Shown here one piece after another: positions 9,271 through 18,560 of a stretch of DNA of 64,000 nucleotides. The notes below the pieces were generated by a model that searched no databases, was not told where the DNA came from, and saw nothing but the letters and a program-made list of their open reading frames with translations. The translations under genes were made by a program, and so were the position numbers. Each line of letters starts with the position of its first letter. The first letter of the stretch is position 1. The stretch comes from Serpens gallinarum (GTDB lineage: Bacteria; Pseudomonadota; Gammaproteobacteria; Pseudomonadales; Pseudomonadaceae): positions 62,001-126,000 of the forward strand of contig NZ_JACSQG010000002.1 in the NCBI RefSeq assembly GCF_014836765.1, written 5' to 3'.

Positions 9271-10158
9271 TTGGAAACCTTCAAAGGCGCCCTGGTGGTG
9301 GGCTTTCTCAAGCTGTTTGCCCGGCTGCCGTGGCGCGCCGTGCAAGCTGCGGGCACCGGCATGGGCTGGTTGATGTGGAAGGTGCCGAACCGCTCCCGCG
9401 ACGTGGCGCGCACCAACCTGGCGCGCTGCTTTCCGGAGCTTGATGACGCAGCCCGTGAGCAACTGCTGGGGCGGACCCTGAAAAACATCGGCAAGACGTT
9501 CACCGAAAGTGCCTGCGCCTGGATTTGGCCGGTGGACAAAACCCTGTCCAAGGTGCGTGAAGTCGAAGGGCTGGACGTGCTGCAAGCGGCCCTGGCTTCC
9601 GGCAAGGGGGTGGTGGGCATCACCAGTCACCTGGGCAACTGGGAGGTGCTCAACCACTTTTATTGCTCCCAGTGCAAACCGATCATCTTCTATCGGCCGC
9701 CCAAACAGCAGGCGGTTGACGAGCTGCTGAAAAAGCAGCGGACCCTGATGGGCAATCGCGTGGCCCCGTCCACCAAGGAAGGTATTCTCAGCGTCATCAA
9801 GGAAGTGCGGCGCGGCGGGGCGGTGGGTATACCCGCCGATCCAGAGCCGAGCCGCAGCAGTGGCTTGTTCGCGCCCTTTTTCGCCACCCAGGCCCTGACC
9901 AGTAAATTCGTGCCCGGCATGCTCGCCGGTCACAAAGCGGTGGGGGTTTTTCTGCATGCCGTACGCCTGGAGGACGGATCGGGCTTCAAGGTGATCCTCG
10001 AAGCCGCCCCCGAGGCCATGTACAGCGAAGACCCGCAAACTGCAGTGACGGCCTTGAGCTCAATGGTGGAAAAGTATGTGCGCGCCTATCCCGACCAGTA
10101 CATGTGGAGCATGAAGCGTTTCAAGCAGCGGCCGCAGGGTGAACCCCGTTGGTACTGA
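9271..10158 (+). CDS. Lysophospholipid/lipid A acyltransferase (LpxL/HtrB family)
   Basis: The 295-residue inner-membrane acyltransferase of the LpxL/LpxM family transfers an acyl chain from acyl-ACP, typically to lipid A. The catalytic HX4E motif is His120-Glu125 (SHLGNWEVLNHF), and a hydrophobic segment covers residues 5-37. I chose the TTG at 9271 because GGGAG lies seven bases before it and the length then equals that of Pseudomonas homologues. An ATG at 9214 would add 19 unlikely residues. It corresponds to PA0011. The acceptor cannot be fixed from sequence. Confidence 0.88.
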   Translation: METFKGALVVGFLKLFARLPWRAVQAAGTGMGWLMWKVPNRSRDVARTNLARCFPELDDAAREQLLGRTLKNIGKTFTESACAWIWPVDKTLSKVREVEGLDVLQAALASGKGVVGITSHLGNWEVLNHFYCSQCKPIIFYRPPKQQAVDELLKKQRTLMGNRVAPSTKEGILSVIKEVRRGGAVGIPADPEPSRSSGLFAPFFATQALTSKFVPGMLAGHKAVGVFLHAVRLEDGSGFKVILEAAPEAMYSEDPQTAVTALSSMVEKYVRAYPDQYMWSMKRFKQRPQGEPRWY

Positions 10159-10418
10159 CCGACAATCGGCGGCGGCATCCGCGCACTCCGCTCAATTGGC
10201 AGATCTGTGTCTGGCACGAAAGCTTCGGTGAGTTGCGTGGGCAAACCCGCGATTTTTCCGACGGTGGGGTGTACATCCAACTGGTCGAGTTGACGCGCTT
10301 GCCGCTGGGTACGCGCATGATTGGTCAGATACAAGGCCTGCCCAACGAAGCGCCGCGGGTGGAAATGGAAATCCGCTGGGCTGATGACCGTGGAGTCGGC
10401 CTGCGCTTCGTGCGTTAG
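10149..10418 (+). CDS. PilZ-domain protein, putative c-di-GMP receptor
   Basis: This 89-residue single-domain PilZ protein carries the two c-di-GMP binding motifs, RxxxR (Arg8-Arg12 in RRRHPR) and DxSxxG (Asp35, Ser37, Gly40 in DFSDGG). It should bind c-di-GMP and act as an adaptor; its partner is unknown. The TTG start at 10149 overlaps the end of the acyltransferase gene by 10 bases, suggesting coupling. No ATG is available before the RxxxR motif, so the exact start is uncertain. It corresponds to PA0012. Confidence 0.88.
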   Translation: MVLTDNRRRHPRTPLNWQICVWHESFGELRGQTRDFSDGGVYIQLVELTRLPLGTRMIGQIQGLPNEAPRVEMEIRWADDRGVGLRFVR

Positions 10419-10510
10419 CTGCCCGCAATTTCTTTCGCAACGAAAGCCTTCACGCCTGGGCCACAAGGCCGCCCACGACAGGATGCCTCCCACCACCTGA
10501 CGAAAACCGC

Positions 10511-10516
10511 TAGAAT
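10511..10516 (+). promoter_or_regulatory. Candidate -10 element for yhhQ leader
   Basis: TAGAAT lies about 28 bases upstream of the riboswitch stem. No strong -35 is visible, but the spacing to the leader hairpin fits a short structured 5' UTR. Confidence 0.35.
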
Positions 10517-10542
10517 GCGGCCGCGCCACACCTGGGCGCACA

Positions 10543-10575
10543 CATGGGTTCCCTCGCCCCCATCATTAAAAAGGA
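10543..10575 (+). promoter_or_regulatory. Probable preQ1-I riboswitch in the yhhQ leader
   Basis: A 5-bp stem ATGGG/CCCAT (10544-10548, 10559-10563) encloses the C-rich loop TTCCCTCGCC. It is followed by the A-rich tail CATTAAAAAGGA (10564-10575). This is the minimal H-type pseudoknot layout of preQ1 class I aptamers: P1, a loop starting UUC, then an A-rich strand whose 3' end pairs with the loop. Here loop CCT (10552-10554) can pair with AGG (10572-10574), which is the ribosome-binding site of the gene starting at 10583. Ligand-bound folding would hide the RBS. The downstream gene transports queuosine precursors, the expected regulon. Confidence 0.6.
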
Positions 10576-10582
10576 TGCTCAG

Positions 10583-11233
10583 ATGCCGTTATTGACCGCA
10601 TCGGCGCAGCGCACGACGCTGGCCGCGCTCATTGCCTTTCATATCCTCATCATCATCGCCAGCAACTACCTGGTACAGCTGCCGATCAGCCTATTTGGCT
10701 GGCATACCACCTGGGGCGCGTTCAGCTTCCCGTTCATCTTCCTGGCCACCGACCTGACCGTGCGCCTGCTGGGTAAAGGGCCGGCCCGCCAGGTGATCGC
10801 ACGGGTCATGCTGCCGGCTCTGGTCGCTTCCTATGTCGTCTCGGTGTTGTTCCAGGAAGCGGTGTTCCGTGGGGCCGGCGCACTGCTGGAGTTCAACAGT
10901 TTCGTGTTGCGAATTTCCCTGGCCAGTTTCGTGGCCTACGTGCTGGGGCAGATCCTCGATATCCAGGTGTTTGACCGGCTGCGTAAAAAGCGCCAGTGGT
11001 GGATTGCCCCCACGGCGGCGATGATCGTTGGCAATCTGCTGGACACCTTCGCATTCTTCTCGGTGGCTTTCTGGAACAGCAGCAACCCGTTCATGGCCGC
11101 CAACTGGGTGGAAATCGCCTTGGTGGACTACGTCATCAAGCTGGCGATCAGTCTGATGATGTTCGTGCCGCTTTACGGCATGCTGCTCAACAGCATCGTG
11201 CGTCTGCTGCCCAAGCGCGCGGCGCTGGTGTAA
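10583..11233 (+). CDS. yhhQ: Queuosine precursor transporter (YhhQ family)
   Basis: The 216-residue integral membrane protein of the COG1738/YhhQ family has about six hydrophobic helices. The family pattern includes GFSFPFIFLATDL-like (here AFSFPFIFLATDLTVRLLG) and the later MIVGNLLDTFAFFSVAFW. E. coli YhhQ imports preQ0/preQ1 for queuosine tRNA modification. The ATG at 10583 was chosen because AAGGA is seven bases before it; an ATG at 10544 lies inside the riboswitch stem. It corresponds to PA0013. The gene ends at a dispersed repeat shared with the convergent TPR gene. Confidence 0.93.
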   Translation: MPLLTASAQRTTLAALIAFHILIIIASNYLVQLPISLFGWHTTWGAFSFPFIFLATDLTVRLLGKGPARQVIARVMLPALVASYVVSVLFQEAVFRGAGALLEFNSFVLRISLASFVAYVLGQILDIQVFDRLRKKRQWWIAPTAAMIVGNLLDTFAFFSVAFWNSSNPFMAANWVEIALVDYVIKLAISLMMFVPLYGMLLNSIVRLLPKRAALV

Positions 11234-11247
11234 GGCGCTCGGCTTTT

Positions 11248-11335
11248 GTAGGGTGGATCGCGCTTCATCGATCCACCGGGTGGCGATCCACCGAGCAGGG
11301 CCATGGTGGATGTAAAAAAAGACATCTACCTACGG
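11248..11335. repeat. Dispersed repeat beginning GTAGGGTGGAT, copy 1
   Basis: This approximately 88-bp element opens with GTAGGGTGGAT and closes with ATCTACCTAC, which are imperfect terminal inverted repeats. It contains internal GATCCACC repeats. About 50 bases match, in reverse orientation, the element at 34159-34222. It lies between the convergent yhhQ and TPR genes. Confidence 0.75.
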
Positions 11336-11349
11336 CTGGTTGCCGGCAG

Positions 11350-11667
11350 CTATCCCTGCGCCGACTTGTCGAGTTTTTTCAGAAATACCGTCATTTCCTT
11401 TTCCGCCTGCTTGTCGCCGTGGGCCTGCGCGGCGATCAGCCCCTGTTGCCAGGCGGCGCGCGCTCCGGCCGGATCGTCGGCGGCTTGCAGCGCCTTGCCG
11501 AGCAGTTTCCAGGCGGCGGAATATTTCGGATCCAGCTCAACGCAGCGGCGCAGATGCTCGGCAGCGCGCGCCGCTTCCCCCGCGTCCAGATAACCCTTGC
11601 CCAGCCCAAAGCGCAGCAGTGAATTGTCGATACCCTTGGCAAGCATGTTTTCCAGCGACGTAAGCAT
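11350..11667 (-). CDS. Small tetratricopeptide-repeat protein
   Basis: The 105-residue soluble protein consists of about two TPR units: residues 15-47 (RFGLGKGYLDAGEAARAAEHLRRC) and 48-82 (DPKYSAAWKLLGKALQAADDPAGARAAWQQG). A short amphipathic tail follows. There is no signal peptide. TPR folds mediate protein-protein contacts; no partner can be named. It corresponds in position to PA0015 and lies between yhhQ (convergent) and trkA (same strand, 156 bases away). Confidence 0.85.
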   Translation of the reverse strand: MLTSLENMLAKGIDNSLLRFGLGKGYLDAGEAARAAEHLRRCVELDPKYSAAWKLLGKALQAADDPAGARAAWQQGLIAAQAHGDKQAEKEMTVFLKKLDKSAQG

Positions 11668-11823
11668 GTCAGCCTCCTATGGCGAGGGTCAGCGGAAGCC
11701 TACCTTACCGTTTTCAGCGCACAAATGGCCGTAACACCTCACCAGGACGCACAAACCGTCGGCCGGAGCCCAGGCGCTGGCCGTGGTGTGGTTTCTCTCT
11801 GCGCGGGAATGACGACCTGAGGC

Positions 11824-13197
11824 CTAAAAGAACGTCAGGCCGGCCTGAAATAGACGTTCCACGTCGCGGATGTGGCGCTTGTCGACCAGGAACAGGATCA
11901 CATGGTCGCCGGACTCGATCACCGTGTCATCGTGAGCGATCAACACTTCTTCGTCACGGATCACCGCGCCGATGGTTGTGCCCGGCGGCAGGGCGATGTC
12001 GCAGATCTTGCGGCCGATAACCTTGCTCGATTTGGCGTCGCCGTGGGCGATGGCCTCGATGGCTTCGGCGGCGCCTCGACGCAGCGAATGCACGCTGACG
12101 ATATCGCCCCGGCGCACGTGGGTAAGTAGCGTGCCGATGGTAGCCAGTTGCGGGCTGATGGCGATATCGATCTCACCACCCTGCACCAGGTCGACGTAGG
12201 CCGGGTTGTTGATCAACGTCATCACCTTGCGCGCGCCCAGACGCTTGGCCAGCAGCGAGGACATGATGTTGGCCTCGTCATCATTGGTCAGAGCCAGGAA
12301 GATATCCGCATCGTTGATGTTTTCTTCCATCAGCAGGTCGCGATTCGAGGCGCTGCCTTGCAGTACGATGGTGCTGTCCAGCACCTCGGACAGGTAACGG
12401 CAGCGCGCCGGGTTCATCTCGATGATCTTTACCTGGTAGCGGCTTTCGATCGCTTCGGCCAGGCGCTCACCGATATGCCCGCCGCCGGCAATCACCACTT
12501 TCTTGTAGCTGTGCTCCAGGCGGCGTAGCTCGCTCATCACCGCGCGGATATTGGCCTTGGCGGCAATGAAAAACACCTCGTCATCCGCTTCGATGACCGT
12601 ATCGCCGCGGGGCAGGATGGCCCGGTTGCGGCGGAAGATGGCCGCCACTCGGGTATCCACGTTGGGCATGTGCTGGCGAATCTGCTTGAGCTGATGACCC
12701 ACCAGCGGACCGCCGTAATAGGCGCGAATCGCTACCAGTTGAGCCTTGCCTTCGGCGAAATCGATCACCTGCAAGGCGCCGGGGTGCTCGATCAGGCGCT
12801 TGATATAGTTGGTCACCACCTGTTCGGGGCTGATCAGTACATCGACCGGAATCCCCTCATTGCTGAACAGCCCGCCGCGGGTCAGGTAGGCGGCTTCGCG
12901 CACCCGGGCGATTTTGGTCGGGGTATGGAACAGGCTGTAGGCCACCTGGCAGGCGATCATGTTGGTTTCGTCGCTGTTGGTGACGGCGACCAGCATGTCG
13001 GCATCGTCGGCGCCAGCCTGGCGCAACACGGTGGGAAACGAGCCGCGGCCCTGAATCGTACGAATATCCAGGCGGTCGCCCAGGTCGCGCAAACGGTCGC
13101 CATCCGTGTCGACAACGGTGATGTCGTTGGCCTCGCTGGCTAAATGCTCGGCCAACGTACCACCCACCTGACCGGCACCCAGAATGATGATCTTCAC
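11824..13197 (-). CDS. trkA: Trk system potassium uptake regulatory protein TrkA
   Basis: This 457-residue peripheral NAD(H)-binding subunit gates the TrkH/TrkG K+ channels. It is a tandem duplication of Rossmann (RCK-N) plus RCK-C domains. The first half starts with the [13 protein letters not shown] dinucleotide motif at residue 7; the second starts with [13 protein letters not shown] near residue 240. The GTG start at 13197 has a good GGGAG upstream. Its length equals the E. coli protein (458). It follows rsmB on the same strand at 36 bases, so they are probably co-transcribed. Confidence 0.96.
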   Translation of the reverse strand: MKIIILGAGQVGGTLAEHLASEANDITVVDTDGDRLRDLGDRLDIRTIQGRGSFPTVLRQAGADDADMLVAVTNSDETNMIACQVAYSLFHTPTKIARVREAAYLTRGGLFSNEGIPVDVLISPEQVVTNYIKRLIEHPGALQVIDFAEGKAQLVAIRAYYGGPLVGHQLKQIRQHMPNVDTRVAAIFRRNRAILPRGDTVIEADDEVFFIAAKANIRAVMSELRRLEHSYKKVVIAGGGHIGERLAEAIESRYQVKIIEMNPARCRYLSEVLDSTIVLQGSASNRDLLMEENINDADIFLALTNDDEANIMSSLLAKRLGARKVMTLINNPAYVDLVQGGEIDIAISPQLATIGTLLTHVRRGDIVSVHSLRRGAAEAIEAIAHGDAKSSKVIGRKICDIALPPGTTIGAVIRDEEVLIAHDDTVIESGDHVILFLVDKRHIRDVERLFQAGLTFF

Positions 13198-13233
13198 CCG
13201 TTCACTCCCTCGTGTCTGCCCACAGGCGTTGCG

Positions 13234-14538
13234 CTAGCACGCAGCGATCTTGATCAGTTTGGCGTAATAAAACCCGTCATGGCCGCCTTCCTGTGGCAGC
13301 AGCTGGCGACCGTGAGGCTGCTTCAGGCCGAACGGGCCGCCGATGGCCAGCTCGCGCGCTCCGGGCGTACGGGCCAGAAAGGCCGCGATGTTAGCGCTGT
13401 TTTCTTCCGGCAGCACCGAGCAGGTGGCATACAGCAGCACGCCGCCCACCTCCAGGGTCGGCCACAGCGCATCGAGCAGTTCGCCTTGCAGCTGCGCCAG
13501 GGCGCTGATGTCGTCGGCTTGGCGGGTGAGTTTGATATCCGGGTGGCGGCGGATCACGCCGGTGGCCGAGCAAGGGGCATCCAGCAAAATGCGCTGGAAC
13601 GGTCGGCCATCCCACCAGGCGGCGGTATCGCGACCGTCGGCGGCAATGAGCGTGGCCTGCAGTTTCAGGCGCTCTAGATTTTCCCGCACGCGCAGCAGAC
13701 GTTGCGGCTCCAGATCCAGCGCCACCACTTCCATCAGACCGGCTTCGGCTTCCAGCAGGTGGCAGGTCTTGCCACCTGGCGCGGCGCAGGCATCCAGTAC
13801 GCGCTGCCCCGGGGCCAGCTCCAGCAGGTCGGCGGCCAGTTGGGCGGCTTCGTCCTGCACGCTGACTCGCCCTTCGGCAAAACCCGGCAAGAGGGTGACA
13901 TCGCAGGGCTGCAGTAAGCGAATGCCATCGCGGCTGAATGCGCAGGCTTCACCGGGAAAGCCGGCGGCCTGCAGGTCGGCCAAGTAGGCGTCGCGGCTGC
14001 CATGGCGGCGATTGACGCGTAGCAGCAAGGGCGGGTGGGCATTGTTGGCCGCGCAAATGGCTTCCCACTGTTCCGGCCAGTCCGCCTTCAGGCGCCTTTG
14101 CAGCCAGCGCGGGTGGGCGGTGCGGCTCACCGGGTCGCGCTCCAGTTCGGCGAACAGCGCCTCGCCTTCGCGCTGGGCACGGCGCAGCACGGCGTTGAGC
14201 AACCCCTTGAGTGAGGATTTTCTCAGCTGGTCAACGCAGCCGACCGTCTCGCCGATCGCCGCGTGGGGCGGAATGCGCGTGTAGAACAGCTGATACAGGC
14301 CGACCAGCAACAGGGCTTCGACGTCGCGGTCGGCCGCCTTGAAGGGCTTTTGCAGCAGTTTTTCCGCCAGCAAGGCCAGGCGCGGTTGCCAGCGAGCGGT
14401 ACCAAACGCGAGATCTTGGGTCAGGGCGCGGTCGCGGGCGTCCACCTTGTCGAGCAACGGCGGCAGGCTGCTGCCCAGTGAAGCTTTGCCGTTGAGCACG
14501 GCGGCCAGGGCGCGGGCGGCGGCCAGGCGCGGGTTCAT
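13234..14538 (-). CDS. rsmB: 16S rRNA (cytosine-967-C5)-methyltransferase
   Basis: The 434-residue enzyme methylates C967 of 16S rRNA using SAM. Its N-terminal NusB-like RNA-binding domain spans about 1-140 and its Rossmann methyltransferase domain about 165-430. It shows the SAM-binding [17 protein letters not shown] and the two catalytic-cysteine motifs [17 protein letters not shown] and TCSVLPEEN. Its ATG overlaps the fmt stop codon (ATGA at 14535-14538), so translation is coupled to fmt. It corresponds to PA0017. Confidence 0.96.
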   Translation of the reverse strand: MNPRLAAARALAAVLNGKASLGSSLPPLLDKVDARDRALTQDLAFGTARWQPRLALLAEKLLQKPFKAADRDVEALLLVGLYQLFYTRIPPHAAIGETVGCVDQLRKSSLKGLLNAVLRRAQREGEALFAELERDPVSRTAHPRWLQRRLKADWPEQWEAICAANNAHPPLLLRVNRRHGSRDAYLADLQAAGFPGEACAFSRDGIRLLQPCDVTLLPGFAEGRVSVQDEAAQLAADLLELAPGQRVLDACAAPGGKTCHLLEAEAGLMEVVALDLEPQRLLRVRENLERLKLQATLIAADGRDTAAWWDGRPFQRILLDAPCSATGVIRRHPDIKLTRQADDISALAQLQGELLDALWPTLEVGGVLLYATCSVLPEENSANIAAFLARTPGARELAIGGPFGLKQPHGRQLLPQEGGHDGFYYAKLIKIAAC

Positions 14539-15467
14539 TGGCCCAGCACCTGGCCGACGGCGAACTGCTCGCGGCGGCTGTTGTAGAGATCACTGAAGGT
14601 CAACGGCTTGCCACCCGGCAGCTGCAGGCGAGTAAGCAACAGCGCGCCTTGCCCGCAGGCGACGGTCAGGCCTTCTTTGCTGGCGGCGAGAATTTCGCCG
14701 GGCGCGCCCTGCCCTTCGCCCACGCGTGCGCCGTGCACCTTAAGCGTCACCTCACCGAGGGTGCTGTGGCAGATCGGCCAGGGATGCAGCGCGCGAATCT
14801 GTCGCTCCAGTTCCACCGCCGGGCGCTGCCAGTCGAGGCGGGCTTCGTCCTTGTTCAGTTTGTGGGCGTAGCAGGCCAGGGCATCGTCCTGTATATCGCC
14901 GCGCAAGGTGCCAGCCTGCAGGCCGTCCACGGCGCGCACGATGGCCTGCGCGCCGAGCTCGGCCAGGCGGTCATGCAGGCTGCCGCCGGTGTCTTCGGCG
15001 GTAATCGGCGTGCTGACCTTGAGTAGCATCGGCCCGGTGTCCAGGCCGGCTTCCATCTGCATCACGGTCACGCCGCTCTCGGCATCGCCGGCTTCCACGG
15101 CGCGCTGGATCGGCGCCGCGCCACGCCAGCGCGGCAACAATGACGCGTGGCTGTTGATGCAGCCCAGGCGCGGCAGGTCCAGCACCGCCTGGGGCAGGAT
15201 CAGGCCGTAAGCGACCACCACCATCAGGTCAGCGTTGAGTGCCGCCAATTCCGTCTGGGCGGCGGAGTCGCGCAGGGTCTGTGGCTGATAGACCGCAATG
15301 CCGTGAGCCTCGGCAAGTTGCTTGACCGGGCTGGGCATCAGTTTTTGTCCGCGACCGGCCGGGCGATCCGGCTGGGTGTAGACCGCAACGATCTGATGAT
15401 CGGTATTCAGCAGGGCCTGCAAATGCTGGGCGGCGAATTCCGGAGTACCGGCGAAGACGATGCGCAT
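14535..15467 (-). CDS. fmt: Methionyl-tRNA formyltransferase
   Basis: This 310-residue enzyme formylates initiator Met-tRNA with 10-formyl-tetrahydrofolate. The start [13 protein letters not shown] and the catalytic-core motif [15 protein letters not shown] are diagnostic. The C-terminal OB-like tRNA-binding domain follows from about residue 205. The ATG at 15467 was chosen because the family begins with this beta-strand; further upstream frame is leader. It acts with def, 70 bases upstream on the same strand, and a hairpin terminator-like structure separates the two. Confidence 0.97.
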   Translation of the reverse strand: MRIVFAGTPEFAAQHLQALLNTDHQIVAVYTQPDRPAGRGQKLMPSPVKQLAEAHGIAVYQPQTLRDSAAQTELAALNADLMVVVAYGLILPQAVLDLPRLGCINSHASLLPRWRGAAPIQRAVEAGDAESGVTVMQMEAGLDTGPMLLKVSTPITAEDTGGSLHDRLAELGAQAIVRAVDGLQAGTLRGDIQDDALACYAHKLNKDEARLDWQRPAVELERQIRALHPWPICHSTLGEVTLKVHGARVGEGQGAPGEILAASKEGLTVACGQGALLLTRLQLPGGKPLTFSDLYNSRREQFAVGQVLGQ

Positions 15468-15502
15468 GGCGTGACTCACTGATAAAAAGCGGCTGAAAAG
15501 AA

Positions 15503-15526
15503 AAAGGCTTGCCGTGGCAAGCCTTT
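15503..15526 (-). terminator. Terminator-like hairpin between def and fmt
   Basis: The 11-bp perfect stem AAAGGCTTGCC/GGCAAGCCTTT has a 2-base spacer and is followed on the minus strand by TTTTTCTTTT. It begins about 11 bases after the def stop and may give partial termination before fmt. Confidence 0.7.
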
Positions 15527-15537
15527 GAAGGCGTGGA

Positions 15538-16044
15538 TCAAGCCTGCTGGCGGTGCTGTTTTTCCAGCTTCTTCTTGATCCGGTCGCGCTTGAGCTGCGA
15601 CAGGTAATCGACAAACAGCTTGCCGTTGAGGTGATCGCACTCGTGCTGGATGCACACGGCGAGCAGTCCTTCGGCGATCAGCTCATACGGCTGGCCGTCA
15701 CGGTCCAGGGCTTTGATCCTGACCTTTTGCGGACGGTCGACGTTTTCGTAGAAACCGGGTACCGACAAACAACCTTCCTGGTACTGATCCATCTCGTCGG
15801 TCAGGGTTTCGAACTCGGGGTTGATGAATACGCGCGGTTCGGACTTGTCCTCGGACAGGTCCATCACCACCACGCGCTTGTGCACATTCACCTGGGTCGC
15901 CGCCAGGCCGATGCCCGGTGCGTCGTACATGGTCTCGAACATATCGTCGACCAGCTGGCGAATGCCGTCGTCGACCACGTCCACCGGCTTGGCGATGGTG
16001 CGCAGGCGCGGATCGGGAAACTCGAGGATGTTGAGAATGGCCAT
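15538..16044 (-). CDS. def: Peptide deformylase
   Basis: This 168-residue metalloprotease removes N-formyl groups from nascent proteins. All three signature motifs are present: GIGLAATQ (44-51), EGCLSVPG with metal ligand Cys92, and QHECDHLNG with His134, Glu135 and His138. The ATG at 16044 ([14 protein letters not shown]) is the conserved family start; an upstream in-frame extension is leader. It is functionally paired with the downstream fmt and diverges from the LysM gene. Confidence 0.98.
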   Translation of the reverse strand: MAILNILEFPDPRLRTIAKPVDVVDDGIRQLVDDMFETMYDAPGIGLAATQVNVHKRVVVMDLSEDKSEPRVFINPEFETLTDEMDQYQEGCLSVPGFYENVDRPQKVRIKALDRDGQPYELIAEGLLAVCIQHECDHLNGKLFVDYLSQLKRDRIKKKLEKQHRQQA

Positions 16045-16196
16045 AAGCGTTTGTGAAGCACGTATGCAATTGAGAAAAAGGCCGCTGCTAAGATGCCAGC
16101 CAGCATTGCAAAACGCCTTCAACCCACGGCTTTCAAGGGATTGCCGGGTGCTGAAGGGGCTTTTGCGCGAAGACACATGATAAAGGGATTCGCCGC

Positions 16197-17222
16197 ATGA
16201 GGAAATCACTACTCGCCCTGTTGCTGTTGACTGCGGGCGGCTTGGCCTACGCAGGCGTACCGCTCAAGGAGAATCATCCAGAGCGTTATACCGTGGTCAA
16301 GGGCGACACCCTGTGGGACATCTCCGCCAAGTTTCTCAGTAAACCCTGGAAGTGGCCGCAGATCTGGCACGTCAACCCACAGGTGGAAAACCCCCACCTG
16401 ATCTATCCGGGGGATGTGCTGAGTCTGGTCTATATCGACGGCCAGCCGCGCCTTATGCTGGACCGTGGCGCCAGTCGCGGCACCATCAAGCTGTCGCCCA
16501 CCGTGCGCAGTACGCCAATGGCCGAGGCGATTCCGGCGATCCCGCTGGGGGCGATCAACAGCTTCCTGCTGTCCAACCGCATCGTTGACAGCGCCGAGGA
16601 CTTCGAGACCACACCGTACGTTGTGGCTGGTAATGCCGAGCGGGTGATCAGCGGCAAGGACGACCGGGTCTATGCACGCGGCACGTTCCCCAACGATGAG
16701 CCGGTCTATGGCATCTTCCGCCAGGGTCGGGTGTACGTTGACCCGGAAACCAAGGAGTTCCTCGGTATCAACGCCGATGACATCGGCACCGGCGAGCGAA
16801 TTGCCGAGGAAGGCGATATCACCACCTTAATGCTTAGCCGTTCGACTCAGGAGATTCGTCTCGGCGACCGTCTGTTCTCTACCGAGCATCGCACCCTCAA
16901 TTCGAGCTTTATGCCCAGTGAGCCGGCCAACGAGATTCGCGGCCTTATTCTTGATGTACCGCGCGGCGTGACGCAGATCGGCCAGTTCGATGTGGTGACC
17001 CTCAACAAGGGCGCGCGCGATGGCCTGGTGGAAGGCAACGTGCTGGCGGTGTACAAGACCGGGGAAACCGTGCGCGACCGCATCACCGGTGAGCGGGTGA
17101 AAATTCCCGACGAACGCGCCGGCCTGTTGATGGTGTTCCGCACTTACGAAAAGCTCAGCTACGGCCTGGTACTGGTTGCCACGCGCCAGTTGGCGGTGAT
17201 GGACAAGGTGCGCAACCCCTGA
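16197..17222 (+). CDS. tsaP: LysM peptidoglycan-binding protein, TsaP-like
   Basis: The 341-residue secreted protein has a signal peptide (residues 1-19, cleavage after LAYA) and a LysM domain at about 29-78 ([18 protein letters not shown] ... [14 protein letters not shown]). A roughly 260-residue C-terminal domain follows. It corresponds to P. aeruginosa PA0020, described as TsaP, which helps anchor the type IV pilus secretin to peptidoglycan. LysM binding is seen; the pilus role is inferred from family and position. It is divergent from def and ends at a strong terminator. Confidence 0.85.
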   Translation: MRKSLLALLLLTAGGLAYAGVPLKENHPERYTVVKGDTLWDISAKFLSKPWKWPQIWHVNPQVENPHLIYPGDVLSLVYIDGQPRLMLDRGASRGTIKLSPTVRSTPMAEAIPAIPLGAINSFLLSNRIVDSAEDFETTPYVVAGNAERVISGKDDRVYARGTFPNDEPVYGIFRQGRVYVDPETKEFLGINADDIGTGERIAEEGDITTLMLSRSTQEIRLGDRLFSTEHRTLNSSFMPSEPANEIRGLILDVPRGVTQIGQFDVVTLNKGARDGLVEGNVLAVYKTGETVRDRITGERVKIPDERAGLLMVFRTYEKLSYGLVLVATRQLAVMDKVRNP

Positions 17223-17245
17223 CATTCGCCTGACGGCTGTACCTG

Positions 17246-17279
17246 AATGCCGCTCGCCCGTACGGGAGCGGCATTTTTT
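17246..17279 (+). terminator. Rho-independent terminator after tsaP
   Basis: The 10-bp stem AATGCCGCTC/GAGCGGCATT (17246-17255, 17266-17275) is followed by a run of T. It lies 24 bases after the tsaP stop. Confidence 0.88.
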
Positions 17280-17357
17280 ATGATGTTCAAGCGGAAAAGG
17301 CCGTTGGGTGCGCACGGGCTATGCTGACTCGTCCCTTTACGATCAAGGACGATCGCC

Positions 17358-18470
17358 ATGTCGCTGCCCTCGCCCGCCGAACTCGAAGCCCGTTTGCGTC
17401 TGCATGCCTTGCCCGAGCTGGGTCCACGCCGGTTTCGGCGCTTGTTGCAGGCGTTCGCCAGTGCCGGTGCTGCGTACAGTGCGCCGGCCAGTGCCTGGCG
17501 GTCGCTGGGATTGCCGGCGGTGTGTGCCGATGCGCGGCGCAGCCCGGAGGTCCGCGAGCGGGCACGCGCCGCGCAAGCCTGGTTGGAGCAACCTGGCCAG
17601 CACCTGTTGATGTGGGACGACCCCCGCTATCCCGCCCTACTGGCCGAGCTGCACGATGCGCCGCCGTTGCTGTTCGTGGCCGGGAATGTCGGACTGCTGG
17701 AGCAACCACAGGTCGCTGTGGTCGGCAGCCGTCGCGCTTCGCGGCCCGGGCTGGATACCGCCGAAGCGTTTGCCCGCAGCCTGGCCGGCGGTGGCTTGGT
17801 GATTACCAGCGGCCTGGCCCTGGGAATCGATGGCGCCGCCCACCGGGCCGCCCTGGATGTGGGCGGACGCACCGTGGCGGTGCTGGGCACCGGCCTGCAA
17901 CGTGTGTATCCCGCCACGCACCGTCAGTTGGCGGCGCGCATTGTTGATGAGGGCAGTGCGCTGGTGTCCGAGTTTCCTCTGGATACGCCACCGCAGGCGG
18001 GTAATTTCCCACGGCGCAACAGATTGATCAGCGGCTTGTCGCTGGGTGTGCTGGTCATCGAGGCCAGTCCGTCCAGTGGCTCGCTGATCACCGCCCGGCT
18101 GGCCGCCGAACAGGGCCGCGAGGTGTATGCGATTCCCGGCTCCATCCATCATCCCGGCGCACGCGGTTGCCATCAACTGATCCGCGAGGGCGCGACCTTG
18201 GTGGAAAGCGTCGAGGATATTCTGCAGGAATTGCGCGGCTGGCAGAACATGGCGCCATTGCCGGAAGCGCCCGTTATACCTAGCGCGACGGGAGCCTCCA
18301 ACGCCGAGCATCCGTTGCTGGAGCTGTTACTGGCCGCACCGTACAGCAGCGAAGCCCTGGCCGATGCCAGCGGCTGGCCGTTGCCGCAGGTGTTGGCGGC
18401 GCTCACCGACCTTGAAATAAGCGGCCGGGTTGCTTGCGCAGCGGGAGTCTGGAGCGGTCGGGCGGGTTAA
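17358..18470 (+). CDS. dprA: DNA-processing protein DprA (Smf)
   Basis: The 370-residue protein loads RecA onto incoming single-stranded DNA during natural transformation. It has an N-terminal SAM-like region (1-80), the Rossmann-like core from about 85 to 300 with VAVVGSRRASRPG, TSGLALGIDGAAHRAAL, GTGLQRVYPATH and FPRRNRLISGLS, and a C-terminal winged-helix segment (about 310-365). No disruption is visible. It is followed after 90 bases by tsaC on the same strand, the classic dprA-tsaC pairing. Confidence 0.96.
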   Translation: MSLPSPAELEARLRLHALPELGPRRFRRLLQAFASAGAAYSAPASAWRSLGLPAVCADARRSPEVRERARAAQAWLEQPGQHLLMWDDPRYPALLAELHDAPPLLFVAGNVGLLEQPQVAVVGSRRASRPGLDTAEAFARSLAGGGLVITSGLALGIDGAAHRAALDVGGRTVAVLGTGLQRVYPATHRQLAARIVDEGSALVSEFPLDTPPQAGNFPRRNRLISGLSLGVLVIEASPSSGSLITARLAAEQGREVYAIPGSIHHPGARGCHQLIREGATLVESVEDILQELRGWQNMAPLPEAPVIPSATGASNAEHPLLELLLAAPYSSEALADASGWPLPQVLAALTDLEISGRVACAAGVWSGRAG

Positions 18471-18560
18471 ACACAGGATTGACCGCTGGGGTATGTCGCA
18501 TCGCGGAAAAGCCTGCGCCTGCAGTACACTGCGCGCGGCTCAAAACACGTGAAGGTTGCA

